Positions 40,685 through 49,818 of a DNA stretch of 64,000 nucleotides are shown one piece after another (within the stretch, counting starts at the first letter, position 1; every line of letters begins with the position of its first letter). The notes under the pieces were generated by a model. The model saw only the letters and a program-made list of their open reading frames with translations, had not been told where the DNA came from and ran no database searches. The position numbers and the translations under genes were made by a program. Source of the stretch: an uncultured Aequorivita sp. (lineage in GTDB: Bacteria > Bacteroidota > Bacteroidia > Flavobacteriales > Flavobacteriaceae); the NCBI GenBank assembly GCA_937125455.1, contig CAKZLK010000017.1, positions 246,001 to 310,000 of the forward strand. Reading direction: 5' to 3'.

Positions 40685-42820
40685 ATGAAAACAAGAGTTT
40701 TACTCACGGCACTATCACTGTGCTTTACACAACTTTTCTTTGCTCAAGTTAGCAAGGAGAGCGTTGCTCAATCTTGGATGGACGCTAATATGCCCATCAA
40801 CAAAACAAACCAAAGCTTCGCTATGTTAAACAGCCATGCCGGGCCTTCTGGTGAGACCTTCCGCTTTTACCACACTGTAAATGGTGTAGAAGTTTTTGAC
40901 TCTTCGGTTGCGGTTCATGTTTCTAACAACAATCAAGTGACCTATCATGCTAGTAACTACGACAGTGCTGTACAAACCATAGACACCGATCCTTCAATCT
41001 CTGAGAATGCTGCATTAAATGCTGCAATAAGCGCTTTGAACATTACAGGTGCCATCACTCAACAAGAAGTGAAGCTGTATGTGTATGACAAGCTAGGTAG
41101 CAGCCAATTGGTTTACCGTGTAACAACCATGTCTGAATTTTTAACCGGTTATTGGGAAACTATTGTTGATGCAAAAACTGGAAGTGTGTTGAGTACAAAA
41201 GACATCGCCATTTACGAAAAAGATGCTTGTGACGAAACAAACCCGAAAGACATTAAAAATCCTATCAGACCTTCAACATTAGCAACTGGTACTGCAATGG
41301 TATTTGATCCAGACCCACTAACTAAAACAGGAAGCTCATACGGCGGAAATTATGTTGATAACAACGATCAAACCAATGCTCAGCTTGATGCTGCACGAAC
41401 TGCAGTGAATCTTTTGGATATTGAATTTGACGGGACCAATTACAGGCTTAGAGGCCCTTATGCAGAAATCGCTGAATTGGGATCGCCTGCAACTGGGTTG
41501 TTTATTCAAAATTCACCAGATTTTAGTTTTACGCGTGACGAACAAGGCTTTGAAGCAGCAAATGCTTACTATCACTTAGATAAAAGTATTCGCCACGTAA
41601 ACGAAGACTTGGGAATTACTTGTGTGTCGCTTTACAATGGCGGTGTAGTGCGTTTTGATCCGCACGGAGCGAATGGCGCAGACAACTCTTTTTATGGTGG
41701 CGGTGCGCTTCAGTTTGGTGAAGGTGGTGTTGATGATGCTGAAGATATGGACGTAGTTCTTCACGAACTTGGCCACGGACTTCACGATTGGATTACCAAT
41801 GGAAGCTTAAGCCAAGTAAATGGCTTGAGTGAAGGAACAGGCGACTATTGGGCAAACTCTTACAAAAGAGGTTTAGGTTTTTGGGATAATACAGACCCAC
41901 AATATTTCTGGGTTTTTGGATGGGATGGACACAATCCGTTTTGGCAGGGAAGAGTTACCAATTATGGAGCGATGTATCCAGGTGGTTTAACAGGTCAAAT
42001 ACATACAGATGGGCAAATGTGGGCTTCCGTACTTCTTGAAATCTGGGAAATCATTGGAAAAGACAAAATGGACACTGCCGTTTGGGAAGGTCTTGCAATG
42101 ACCAATAGCAACACTAACCAGCAAAATGCAGCAATCGCTGTAAGGCAAGCCGCTATAGATATGGGTTATAGCTGTGCAGAGATTGATGCATTTACAGATA
42201 GATTTGAGGCAAGAGGTTATACATTGCCTGTATATATTTGCGACCCAACAGCCTGTGAAATTTCAGCAATAGATACTTCAAACATCTCTCCGTGTGATGA
42301 CAATGGAACTCCAGGTAACGGTAGTGATGACTTTTTTACTGCAGATGTTACCGTAACTTTTGTAAACGAGCCAGCCACTGGAACTTTAGATTTAACTGGT
42401 GATGGAACAGCAAGTGTTTCTGTAGCAGGATTAACATCTCCACATACTTTTGTGGGCGTAATTTTCCCATCAGATGGGGGTGCAATTGACCTTACAGCAA
42501 CATTCTCTGCCGAAGGTGCTTGTACGCTTACAGATACGAATACAGGAACAGCTCCGGACCCATGTGTTACTGCTGGTATAAATGAAAACGAAGCTTTATT
42601 AAGTGTTTCTGTTTATCCGAACCCTGCAAACACTACTATTTCATTATCGAATCTAACTCAGGAATACCATGTGGCCATTTACAATATGCTTGGCCAAAGA
42701 GTAAAAGATCAGCGGGTTGATGCAAACAAAAACAGCATCAATATCTCTGATCTTAGCTTAGGTGTTTATATCCTTAAATTTGAAGACTACAACAATGTCT
42801 TGAGGTTTGTAGTGAAATAA
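40685..42820 (+). CDS. Secreted metallopeptidase (fungalysin/thermolysin-like) with T9SS sorting domain
   Basis: A 711-residue secreted protease. The signal peptide ends about residue 20, followed by an FTP/PepSY-like propeptide (VFDSSVAVHVSNNNQVTYHA) and the metallopeptidase domain. The zinc motif HELGHGLHDW has ligands H360 and H364 and catalytic E361; the third ligand is E383 in GLSEGTGDYW. A beta domain precedes the C-terminal type A sorting domain (SVYPNPANTTISLSNLTQ, ending LKFEDYNNVLRFVVK). It should be exported by T9SS. It has a textbook promoter at 40623-40652. Confidence 0.92.
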   Translation: MKTRVLLTALSLCFTQLFFAQVSKESVAQSWMDANMPINKTNQSFAMLNSHAGPSGETFRFYHTVNGVEVFDSSVAVHVSNNNQVTYHASNYDSAVQTIDTDPSISENAALNAAISALNITGAITQQEVKLYVYDKLGSSQLVYRVTTMSEFLTGYWETIVDAKTGSVLSTKDIAIYEKDACDETNPKDIKNPIRPSTLATGTAMVFDPDPLTKTGSSYGGNYVDNNDQTNAQLDAARTAVNLLDIEFDGTNYRLRGPYAEIAELGSPATGLFIQNSPDFSFTRDEQGFEAANAYYHLDKSIRHVNEDLGITCVSLYNGGVVRFDPHGANGADNSFYGGGALQFGEGGVDDAEDMDVVLHELGHGLHDWITNGSLSQVNGLSEGTGDYWANSYKRGLGFWDNTDPQYFWVFGWDGHNPFWQGRVTNYGAMYPGGLTGQIHTDGQMWASVLLEIWEIIGKDKMDTAVWEGLAMTNSNTNQQNAAIAVRQAAIDMGYSCAEIDAFTDRFEARGYTLPVYICDPTACEISAIDTSNISPCDDNGTPGNGSDDFFTADVTVTFVNEPATGTLDLTGDGTASVSVAGLTSPHTFVGVIFPSDGGAIDLTATFSAEGACTLTDTNTGTAPDPCVTAGINENEALLSVSVYPNPANTTISLSNLTQEYHVAIYNMLGQRVKDQRVDANKNSINISDLSLGVYILKFEDYNNVLRFVVK

Positions 42821-42848
42821 TAATTTAAAAACTATTTAGTTTAATTAG

Positions 42849-42882
42849 AAAAGGAACCGTTTTTAGCGGTTCCTTTTTTTTA
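42849..42882 (+). terminator. Hairpin terminator after the second metalloprotease
   Basis: AAAAGGAACCG pairs with CGGTTCCTTTT around TTTTTAG, followed by Ts. Confidence 0.9.
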
Positions 42883-42885
42883 GCT

Positions 42886-42920
42886 TAAAAAGGAGCGATT
42901 TCACAATTAAAACCGCTCCT
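42886..42920 (-). terminator. Hairpin terminator of the YiaA-like gene (minus strand)
   Basis: AGGAGCG and CGCTCCT enclose an AT-rich loop; on the minus strand a T-run follows. It lies about 57-91 bases after the stop of the YiaA-like gene. A further ACAAAGAG/CTCTTTGT hairpin lies at 42935-42957. Confidence 0.7.
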
Positions 42921-42976
42921 GTAATCATCATCAAAACAAAGAGCATATCACTCTTTGTCTTGATGCACAATCACTC

Positions 42977-43450
42977 TTACTCTTTCTTTTCAAGCCATTT
43001 GATATCCCGAATATTCTTCTGCACGGCAACCACCCCGAAAAGAGCCAAAGTAAAGGACATTCCATAAAATCCTTTTTCACTTAGTTCAATATCGGCATTC
43101 CAAAGTCCAATTATTAGCAATACTAAGGAGGCAATGGTCGTAAACCAACTTATGCCATAGTAAACATCAGTCACAGGTACACCTTCCTGTCTATCCCGCA
43201 CACTTTTTTGTACGGAAACAACAGAGAAAAGCCCAAATAAAAGGAGGGTAAAATAATATCCCTTTTCATTGAGCATCATATCTACATTCCACAATCCGAT
43301 ACAATATGATACGATTCCAATAAAAAGAGCAGTCCACGATGCAGAAACAAATGCGGATGTAGGCCTACAGTTAAAATTTTCCTCGTTTTCTTTTTTTGAT
43401 GTGAAAACGGACTTGTTTTCTTTTTTTTCGGTAAACATTTGATTTTCCAT
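42977..43450 (-). CDS. YiaA/YiaB-family inner-membrane protein
   Basis: A 157-residue membrane protein made of two YiaAB-type repeats. Each repeat holds two membrane helices with the shared pattern GLWNxDxxLxEKGxYxxxLxxxLFGxxxVQKxxRD (helices at about 37-55, 66-83, 97-115 and 125-142). The first 30 residues are charged and cytoplasmic. The E. coli members are stress-related inner-membrane proteins of unknown biochemical role. It is alone on the minus strand between two plus-strand genes. Confidence 0.88.
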   Translation of the reverse strand: MENQMFTEKKENKSVFTSKKENEENFNCRPTSAFVSASWTALFIGIVSYCIGLWNVDMMLNEKGYYFTLLLFGLFSVVSVQKSVRDRQEGVPVTDVYYGISWFTTIASLVLLIIGLWNADIELSEKGFYGMSFTLALFGVVAVQKNIRDIKWLEKKE

Positions 43451-43608
43451 AATGATATATTTTTTGATGATTATTATGTTACAAATGTGGGAAGCACAGC
43501 AATTAAATAAAATGTAGTTTTTTATAATTTCTTACTATTTAAAATAGTATCATTGTGTTATTATACACTAATATTAAAGGCTTTATAATTAATATATCTT
43601 ACTATTAA

Positions 43609-45075
43609 ATGAATATGATTAATTCAATAGTCAATGACTTTACAGAAGATGAAAAAAGGGAATTCATCATCTACTTGAAAAAAAAGAATCGTAGGGGCGA
43701 TGTTAAAAACCTCACACTCTTTAAATCCCTTTCTTCAGGAAAAACGCTTGGAACAGCTGAAAAAATTTATGAAAAATCTTCAAAAAATGCCTTTCACGCA
43801 CTTTGCAATCGTCTTCAAACAAACCTAATTGATTTCGTAGCGTCTAAAAGTTTTTCCGGCGAAACTTCCGAAGAGATGGAAATAATGAAGCTTTTGCTGG
43901 CAAGTAGAATTTTCTTTGAGCATAAAAACAATAAAGTTGCTTTTAAAACACTTTTAAAAGCTGAAAAAAAAGCGCTGGAATTAGATTTATATTCAATCCT
44001 TAATGAAATATATACTACCAAAATTCAATATGCGCATCTCAATCCCAATTTAATACTTTCCGAAATTTTTGAGGATTCAAAAAGGAACAACTTGAATTTT
44101 CAAAGAGAATCTCAATTAAATATGGCTTATGCGAGTATTAAAAAACGAATAAAGGTTCAAAAGGAGAATTTAGCGAGCGGAATAATCACAGAAGTATTTT
44201 CAGATTTCAATATTGAAATAGCCGAAACGCTTACCTATAAATCATTATTTCAATTAATGAACCTAACCTCAACTGCCGCTAAACTCCAAAGCGATTATAA
44301 TAACATTTCAACTTTAATGGAAGATATTTATGGAATTATAAAAAACAAAAAAACAATCCTGGTCGAAAAGCATTTGTTTTACCATATTGAGATTCTTCAT
44401 TTGATGGCTGTAACAAGTTTCAGAAACAAACAGTTTAAAAAATCACTGGATTTTATAACACAAATGGAAGATGAAATGCTGAAAAGAAATAGAATTTACT
44501 TTAAGCTATTTCAAGAAAAGCTAACATTGATTAAGGCAATGAATTTAAATTATACAGGCGAGGCAAATGACGCAATTAGTTTGTTGGACAAATTTGAGGG
44601 AAAATCCTCGGAAGTATCATTGTCTCTATGTACCTTTTTTTTTCAACAGCATCGTTTTAATATGGCATATCAGGTTTTTAAAGATTTTTCACATTCCGAT
44701 ATTTGGTATGAAAAGAAAAATGGCTGGATTTGGGTTTTGAAAAAAAGTATTATTGAGATTTTAATATTGATTGAACTAGATAAACTGGATTTAGTGCTTT
44801 TAAGGCTTAACTCGTTTAAAAGAAAATTCAACAAACGCTTAAAGGAAATTGGCGAAGAAAGAGTTTTGACATTTATGAGTTTTGTAAATAATTATTATGA
44901 AAATCCAAAAATGATATCTTCCGAAAAATTTAAAAATAAAGTTGAGACTTCGTTTGTTTGGGTTGGAGTGGAACGAGAAGATATTTTTGTAATGAGTTTT
45001 TATGCTTGGTTAAAATCAAAAATGGAAAAGAAGAATCTTTACGAAACTACTTTGGAATTGGTTCAACAAAAATAA
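43609..45075 (+). CDS. Large helical protein of unknown function
   Basis: A 488-residue soluble, all-helical protein without signal or membrane segments, rich in Lys, Leu, Asn and Glu. The order of helices (for example ALCNRLQTNLIDFVASKSFS, YHIEILHLMAVTSFRNKQFK, FQEKLTLIKAMNLNYTGEAN) suggests a TPR-like solenoid. It has no conserved catalytic motif and I cannot name the family. The base composition is more AT-rich than its neighbours, and it is flanked by a structured repeat at 45077. ATG at 43609 or 43615 could be the start. Confidence 0.72.
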   Translation: MNMINSIVNDFTEDEKREFIIYLKKKNRRGDVKNLTLFKSLSSGKTLGTAEKIYEKSSKNAFHALCNRLQTNLIDFVASKSFSGETSEEMEIMKLLLASRIFFEHKNNKVAFKTLLKAEKKALELDLYSILNEIYTTKIQYAHLNPNLILSEIFEDSKRNNLNFQRESQLNMAYASIKKRIKVQKENLASGIITEVFSDFNIEIAETLTYKSLFQLMNLTSTAAKLQSDYNNISTLMEDIYGIIKNKKTILVEKHLFYHIEILHLMAVTSFRNKQFKKSLDFITQMEDEMLKRNRIYFKLFQEKLTLIKAMNLNYTGEANDAISLLDKFEGKSSEVSLSLCTFFFQQHRFNMAYQVFKDFSHSDIWYEKKNGWIWVLKKSIIEILILIELDKLDLVLLRLNSFKRKFNKRLKEIGEERVLTFMSFVNNYYENPKMISSEKFKNKVETSFVWVGVEREDIFVMSFYAWLKSKMEKKNLYETTLELVQQK

Positions 45076-45076
45076 A

Positions 45077-45148
45077 CCACCGCCCATGCTTTTTTCCTCC
45101 TTTTTGGCATAAGGGGTCTGGCATCCCTGCCAGAAGCACGAGCGGTGG
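45077..45148. repeat. 72-bp double-hairpin element
   Basis: Outer arms 45077-45091 (CCACCGCCCATGCTT) and 45134-45148 (AAGCACGAGCGGTGG) pair over 15 positions with only G-T-type wobbles. Inside, TCTGGCA-TCCC-TGCCAGA (45117-45134) forms a second hairpin, and a pyrimidine-rich tract fills the left half. It is GC-richer than its surroundings and starts two bases after the stop of the gene at 43609. It may be a REP/MITE-like element or a terminator-associated RNA. Confidence 0.65.
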
Positions 45149-45323
45149 CATTTCATAAACTCTTAAATAAAACTAGCACCTTTTATAAAGAATCAAAACC
45201 GCTATTGAGGCAACCCTATCTATGGATGAGTGAGGCAAGCTTTTGAATGATTTTTAATTTAACAGCCAAAACCTTAAGCATTCATTCAATTTTTATATTT
45301 TTAGCTGTCCAATTTTTATAATT

Positions 45324-46583
45324 ATGAAGAAATTACTTTTTCTTGCCCTTATAACATTATTGATTACCTCCTGTGGAAAAGACGACAGCTACGATCCAAT
45401 AGAGGTTGACACTCAGGCTCCTTCCAAACCCCTAAGCCTTACTGCCTCGGAACAAACAGAAACAACTTTAAAACTAAGCTGGACTGCCTCAACAGATAAT
45501 GTGGGTGTTACAGGCTATAGAATTTATCAAGACGGAACTGCGCTTGTAGGTTTGGTGACCGAAACCTCTAAGACAATTCAAGGACTTACCGATGGAACTG
45601 CCTATAATTTTTATATAACGGCACTAGATGCCGAGGATAACGAATCTGCCCCTAGCAATACATTGGAAGTATTTACGATTGCACAGCCCTTAACATTCCT
45701 GCCAGAACTTTCACAAATGGGTGTATTTACAGGAAACCTTTCCGATTTAAACCCCGCACAAGGTGTTCAGCTGTATGAAGTACACAGCACTTTGTTTACC
45801 GACTACGCCCAAAAACAACGGCTCATTCGCCTTCCTGAAGGTCAGGGCATGCGCTATAACAATACCGATTTGCTCCCCACCTTTCCAGAAAATACCTTAA
45901 TATCAAAAACCTTTTATTATAATATAGACGATCGCAACCCGGCTTTGGGCAAAAAAATTATTGAAACACGTATTCAGCTAAAAGTAAATGGATCTTGGCT
46001 TGTTGGTGATTATATATGGAATGAGGCCCAAACCGAAGCAACCTATCGCGAAACTGGAAGTACGGAAGCTATTAGCTATATAGATATAAATGGTCAGACA
46101 CAAAATGTAAATTACCAAATCCCATCAAAACAAGATTGTTTTACGTGTCATAATAGCAATGCCCAAACGTTTCCCATTGGTCTAAAACTTCGCAACTTGA
46201 ACTTTATCCCTTCCTATACCAATCAAAATCAATTGGATTATTTAAAAGGGCTCGGGCTTATGCAGGGTGTAAATTCTGGAAACACCACTGTATTGCCAGA
46301 TTGGACCGATGCAACAAATTACAGTTTGGAAGATCGCGCCCGCGCCTATATGGACATAAACTGCGCTCATTGTCATAAGCCTGGTGGAGATGCTTATCCA
46401 GCTGTAAATTTGGATTTGAGTTTAGAAACCCCTTTTGCCGATTCTGGAATCTATACAAATAGAAATAATATTATTGAAAGGTTTCGCAGTGTTGTCCCTG
46501 TTTATAGAATGCCAAAGATTGGAAGAACAGTTGAGCATGTTCAGGCTCTAGAAATGCTCGAAGAATATATAAACACTCTTTAG
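45324..46583 (+). CDS. Diheme c-type cytochrome lipoprotein with fibronectin type III domain
   Basis: A 419-residue lipoprotein (signal MKKLLFLALITLLITSC, cysteine 17) with an N-terminal fibronectin type III domain (about 35-120; LKLSWTASTDNVGVTGYRIY) and a C-terminal cytochrome region. Two CxxCH heme sites are present: CFTCH at 272-276 and CAHCH at 347-351. The segment between FTGNLSDLNPAQGVQLYEVH and the C-terminal MPKIGRT matches the SO_2930-type diheme cytochromes, from memory. The protein should transfer electrons at the outer membrane or in the periplasm. No other redox or c-type biogenesis gene is near. Confidence 0.88.
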   Translation: MKKLLFLALITLLITSCGKDDSYDPIEVDTQAPSKPLSLTASEQTETTLKLSWTASTDNVGVTGYRIYQDGTALVGLVTETSKTIQGLTDGTAYNFYITALDAEDNESAPSNTLEVFTIAQPLTFLPELSQMGVFTGNLSDLNPAQGVQLYEVHSTLFTDYAQKQRLIRLPEGQGMRYNNTDLLPTFPENTLISKTFYYNIDDRNPALGKKIIETRIQLKVNGSWLVGDYIWNEAQTEATYRETGSTEAISYIDINGQTQNVNYQIPSKQDCFTCHNSNAQTFPIGLKLRNLNFIPSYTNQNQLDYLKGLGLMQGVNSGNTTVLPDWTDATNYSLEDRARAYMDINCAHCHKPGGDAYPAVNLDLSLETPFADSGIYTNRNNIIERFRSVVPVYRMPKIGRTVEHVQALEMLEEYINTL

Positions 46584-46675
46584 TATCCTTAAATTTTCTC
46601 TTCAAAAAATTTTGTAATTAAACCTAATTCAATTCTATAAGTCATAGGTATGTTAAACATTTAAAAAAACATATT

Positions 46676-47104
46676 ATGAAAAAAGTATTGATAATCTTTA
46701 TGGCGCTAGCCACTTTTGCAGTAACTGCACAGAACAAGAATTCTGAAAGAAAAGAAAACCGCAAGGAGATGAAAGCGAATCTCACACCCGAACAAAGAGC
46801 CGATTTAAAAGTGAAAGAAATGACACTGGCTTTAGACCTTAATGCTACCCAACAGCAAAAAGTGAAACAAATTATTCTGAAAGCAGAAAATGATAGGCCA
46901 GCAACTCGCCCAAACAGAGGCGAAATGACCGATGCCCAAAAATACGAAGCAAAAAGCGCTATGTTAGATCGCCGTATTGCAATGAAAAAGGAAATGAAAG
47001 AAATTCTTACCGAAGAACAAATGGCAAAATGGGAGCTTCAACAACGTCATAGAGGTGGGAAATTAAAAGCAAAAGGAGAACAAAAAAGGAAGTCTCGTAA
47101 ATAA
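46676..47104 (+). CDS. Spy/CpxP-like periplasmic protein (first of two)
   Basis: A 142-residue exported protein with signal peptide MKKVLIIFMALATFAVTAQ. The mature part is helical, charged and rich in Lys, Glu, Gln and Met, with LTPEQRADLKVKEM and LTEEQMAKWELQQ, the LTxxQ-type repeats of the Spy/CpxP family. The basic tail ends GEQKRKSRK. Spy-like proteins act as ATP-independent periplasmic chaperones or metal-stress sensors; the flavobacterial branch is uncharacterised. The second member starts 93 bp downstream on the same strand. Confidence 0.8.
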   Translation: MKKVLIIFMALATFAVTAQNKNSERKENRKEMKANLTPEQRADLKVKEMTLALDLNATQQQKVKQIILKAENDRPATRPNRGEMTDAQKYEAKSAMLDRRIAMKKEMKEILTEEQMAKWELQQRHRGGKLKAKGEQKRKSRK

Positions 47105-47197
47105 AATAATCTTAAAATTTACACTTTTGGTTCGGTTATTGTCTTAGTTATATACAAAATAGTTACATTAGTAACTTTAAAATTAAAACGTATAACC

Positions 47198-47545
47198 ATG
47201 AAAAACATACTAACAGTATTTGCATTTGCGGTAACATTGCTTATGGGAGTTCAAACAAGCTCTGCACAACAGTTGTCACAAGATAAAAGTAGGCCAGAGG
47301 TAATAGCCAAGACTGAAACTGCAAAACTTACCGAAACATTGGGTCTGAATGGAGACCAAGGGAGAACCATTTTTAGGGCTATTGTGGCCAAAGAAGTTGG
47401 TTATCAGAAAAATGTTGATGGAAAGGATGCCAAAAGTTCTTCGGTTGTTGCCGAGAAGAAAAAATTGGACGACCAGTTAAAGGATGCAATGAAAAAGACT
47501 TTAACTGCCGAACAATATGCCAAATGGCTCAAGATGAATAATTAG
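47198..47545 (+). CDS. Spy/CpxP-like periplasmic protein (second of two)
   Basis: A 115-residue exported protein with a signal peptide ending near SSAQQ. The mature helical part carries the LTAEQYAKWLKMNN end seen in the upstream paralogue (LTEEQMAKWELQQ). It has no cysteines. The tandem pair probably arose by duplication and may act together in the periplasm. A bidirectional terminator follows the stop codon. Confidence 0.78.
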   Translation: MKNILTVFAFAVTLLMGVQTSSAQQLSQDKSRPEVIAKTETAKLTETLGLNGDQGRTIFRAIVAKEVGYQKNVDGKDAKSSSVVAEKKKLDDQLKDAMKKTLTAEQYAKWLKMNN

Positions 47546-47567
47546 TGATTAATTATATTTAAAGTTA

Positions 47568-47602
47568 AGACCCTTTCTAAATTTAGAAAAGGGTCTTTTT
47601 TT
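47568..47602. terminator. Bidirectional terminator between Spy-like gene and hemL
   Basis: AAGACCCTTTCTAAA pairs with TTTAGAAAAGGGTCTT (one bulged base), followed by a T-run on the plus strand. Confidence 0.88.
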
Positions 47603-48890
47603 ATTTTAGTTGTTTGGCTACTTTTTTGCAAGCCGCAATAGTAGTATCTAAATCTTCATAGCTAAGGGCATCACAGATAAACCAAGTTTCAAAAGCACTT
47701 GGAGCAATATAGATGCCTTCGTTTAGCATTCCGTGAAAAAACTTCTTGAAATTTTCATTGTTTGCTTCTGCTGCAGAAGCAAAATTGGTAACGGGTGTTT
47801 CTGAAAAATGTATGGAAATCATCGACCCGATTCGGTTGATAGTGAATTTTACTTTTTCGGAAGTAAGTACTTCTTCTAATCCTTTATGGAGATATGCAGT
47901 TTTTTTGTTTATTGAGTTGAAAACTTCTTTATTTTCGTTCAGTTCTTTCAGCATTGCCAAACCAGCTGCCATCGCTAAAGGATTTCCACTTAAAGTCCCA
48001 GCCTGATACACTGGGCCTATGGGTGCCAAATAATCCATAATTTCTGCTTTCGCCGCAAATGCCCCAACGGGCAATCCGCCCCCGATCACTTTTCCAAAGG
48101 TTACAATATCTGCATGTATTCCTAGCAATTCCTGTGCGCCACCTGCTGCAAGCCTAAAACCAGTCATTACTTCGTCAAAAATCAAAAGAATACTGTTTTC
48201 ATCACACAATTTCCGCAGCCCTTCTAGAAAGCCTTTGGCAGGAGGGATGCAGCCCATATTTCCAGCTACGGGCTCAAGGATTATACAGGCTATTTCGTTT
48301 TTGTTTGCGGCAATCACTTCTTCTACATTCTTTAAGTCGTTGTAATTTGCCAGGAGTGTATCTTTGGCGGTTCCTTCAGTAACACCTGGACTGTTTGGGG
48401 TTCCGAAAGTAATGGCGCCACTTCCTGCTTGAATAAGAAAGGAATCGCTATGGCCGTGATAACAACCTGCAAATTTTATGATTTTATCCTTTCCTGTATA
48501 TCCACGTGCTAAACGAACGGCGCTCATACAGGCTTCGGTTCCGCTGTTTACGAAACGAATTTTGTCGATATTCGGGACCATTGATACTGCGAGAGCAGCA
48601 ATTTCGGTTTCAATTTCTGTTGGCATACCGAAGGAAGTTCCTTTTTGAGCCTTTTCAATAACTGCATTTACCACGGGTTGGTGGGCGTGGCCAAGAATCA
48701 TAGGTCCCCAAGAATTTATATAATCGATAAACTTATTGCCATCAACATCATATACGTAAGCTCCTTTCGCCTTTTCTGCGAAAATGGGGGTGCCGCCAAC
48801 AGCTTTAAAAGCTCGAACAGGTGAATTAACTCCGCCAGGAATAACTTCTTGGGCCTCTTTGAAAAGAGCACTGCTTCTTTGATAATTCAT
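47601..48890 (-). CDS. hemL: Glutamate-1-semialdehyde 2,1-aminomutase
   Basis: A 429-residue PLP enzyme that converts glutamate-1-semialdehyde into 5-aminolevulinate in tetrapyrrole synthesis by the C5 pathway. The PLP lysine is K267 in [16 protein letters not shown], the aspartate pair region is [12 protein letters not shown], and [16 protein letters not shown] is typical. Length matches the family. Its leader shares a conserved block with that of etfB, described separately at 48891-48960. It follows the glucosaminidase gene on the same strand with about 90 bp between. Confidence 0.96.
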   Translation of the reverse strand: MNYQRSSALFKEAQEVIPGGVNSPVRAFKAVGGTPIFAEKAKGAYVYDVDGNKFIDYINSWGPMILGHAHQPVVNAVIEKAQKGTSFGMPTEIETEIAALAVSMVPNIDKIRFVNSGTEACMSAVRLARGYTGKDKIIKFAGCYHGHSDSFLIQAGSGAITFGTPNSPGVTEGTAKDTLLANYNDLKNVEEVIAANKNEIACIILEPVAGNMGCIPPAKGFLEGLRKLCDENSILLIFDEVMTGFRLAAGGAQELLGIHADIVTFGKVIGGGLPVGAFAAKAEIMDYLAPIGPVYQAGTLSGNPLAMAAGLAMLKELNENKEVFNSINKKTAYLHKGLEEVLTSEKVKFTINRIGSMISIHFSETPVTNFASAAEANNENFKKFFHGMLNEGIYIAPSAFETWFICDALSYEDLDTTIAACKKVAKQLK

Positions 48891-48975
48891 TTTTATAAAA
48901 TATTTGAGAAATTGGAAAATGTAATGCCCGCTTGATAGGTTGTTTTGTTTAAAAACCTTTAATGGGCGTTTTATA
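48891..48975 (-). promoter_or_regulatory. hemL leader with etfB-like conserved block and hairpin
   Basis: The 40 bases upstream of hemL read GGGCATTACATTTTCC, then AATTTCTCAAATATTT. The same positions before etfB read GGGCATTACATCTTCC, then TATTTATCAAATACTA. The GGGC of this block can pair with GCCC further upstream (about 48962-48969), with an inner AGGTT/AACCT stem, so a hairpin precedes the start here too. Confidence 0.55.
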
Positions 48976-48980
48976 CTAAA

Positions 48981-49817
48981 TTATTGATTTTTCACTGGGT
49001 GAAGATATAAAACCTGACCAATGGATATATCATTATTTCTAAGTCCATTGTATGCTTTTAGGGTTTCAACAGTAAGATTAAAACGTTTTGAAATGCTGTA
49101 AAGCGTATCTCCAGCCTGCACGGAATAAGTTCCGATTTTTGTGTTATCCGGGTTTGTGGTGCTTACTTTTCTTCCCAAAACATCTTCATCATATGCTTCT
49201 AGGTTGTATCTTTCTATAATACCAATGAGTTTGTCGGGATATTTTGGGTCTGTAGCATATCCAGCCTTTCGCAGACCTTTTGCCCAACCTTTGTAATCGT
49301 CTTTCCGTAATTTGAATAAATCTTGGTAACGACTGCGTTGGGTTAAAAATAGTGAATGATCGCGATAGGAATATTTTGGATCATTATATTTTCTAAAACA
49401 TTCTCCGCGCTCATCATCATCATGATAAACTCTATCTCCTTCCCAGCCGGTGTGACATTTTATGCCAAAGTGATTGTTTGCTTTTAAAGTAAGCTCTCCA
49501 GCCCCAGCACCACTTTCCAATATTCCTTGGGCAAGGGTAATACTGGCGGGAATTCCGTATTGTAACATTTCTTCTTTAGCAATCCCACTAAATTCCGTTA
49601 TATAATTAGCCACCCGTTCGCTATAAGGAATATTGATGGGTACCTTAGTAACTTCGGGTTCTTCGGCTTTGGTGTCTTTTTCTTTTATAGGTTGCTTAAT
49701 TCTGACAACTCTTTCAGTATTATGTTTTTTTCTGTGGTTGACTGCAGTTTTTTTTGATTTACAACTGCTAAAACAAGTAATACATATAAGAAGAAGCGTA
49801 ATTATTCTGCCAATCAT
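48981..49817 (-). CDS. Glucosaminidase-LysM lipoprotein (peptidoglycan hydrolase)
   Basis: A 278-residue lipoprotein starting at the ATG at 49817 (MIGRIITLLLICITCFSSC). A basic linker precedes the N-acetylglucosaminidase (GH73-like) domain (residues about 75-220; SITLAQGILESGAGAGELT with the catalytic glutamate, NNHFGIKCHTGW, and KYSYRDHSLFL). A C-terminal LysM repeat (VQAGDTLYSISKRFNLTVET, then NGLRNNDISIGQVLYL) binds peptidoglycan. It probably trims cell wall in the periplasm. The next gene upstream stops one base before its start, so they are likely cotranscribed. Confidence 0.9.
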   Translation of the reverse strand: MIGRIITLLLICITCFSSCKSKKTAVNHRKKHNTERVVRIKQPIKEKDTKAEEPEVTKVPINIPYSERVANYITEFSGIAKEEMLQYGIPASITLAQGILESGAGAGELTLKANNHFGIKCHTGWEGDRVYHDDDERGECFRKYNDPKYSYRDHSLFLTQRSRYQDLFKLRKDDYKGWAKGLRKAGYATDPKYPDKLIGIIERYNLEAYDEDVLGRKVSTTNPDNTKIGTYSVQAGDTLYSISKRFNLTVETLKAYNGLRNNDISIGQVLYLHPVKNQ

Positions 49818-49818
49818 A

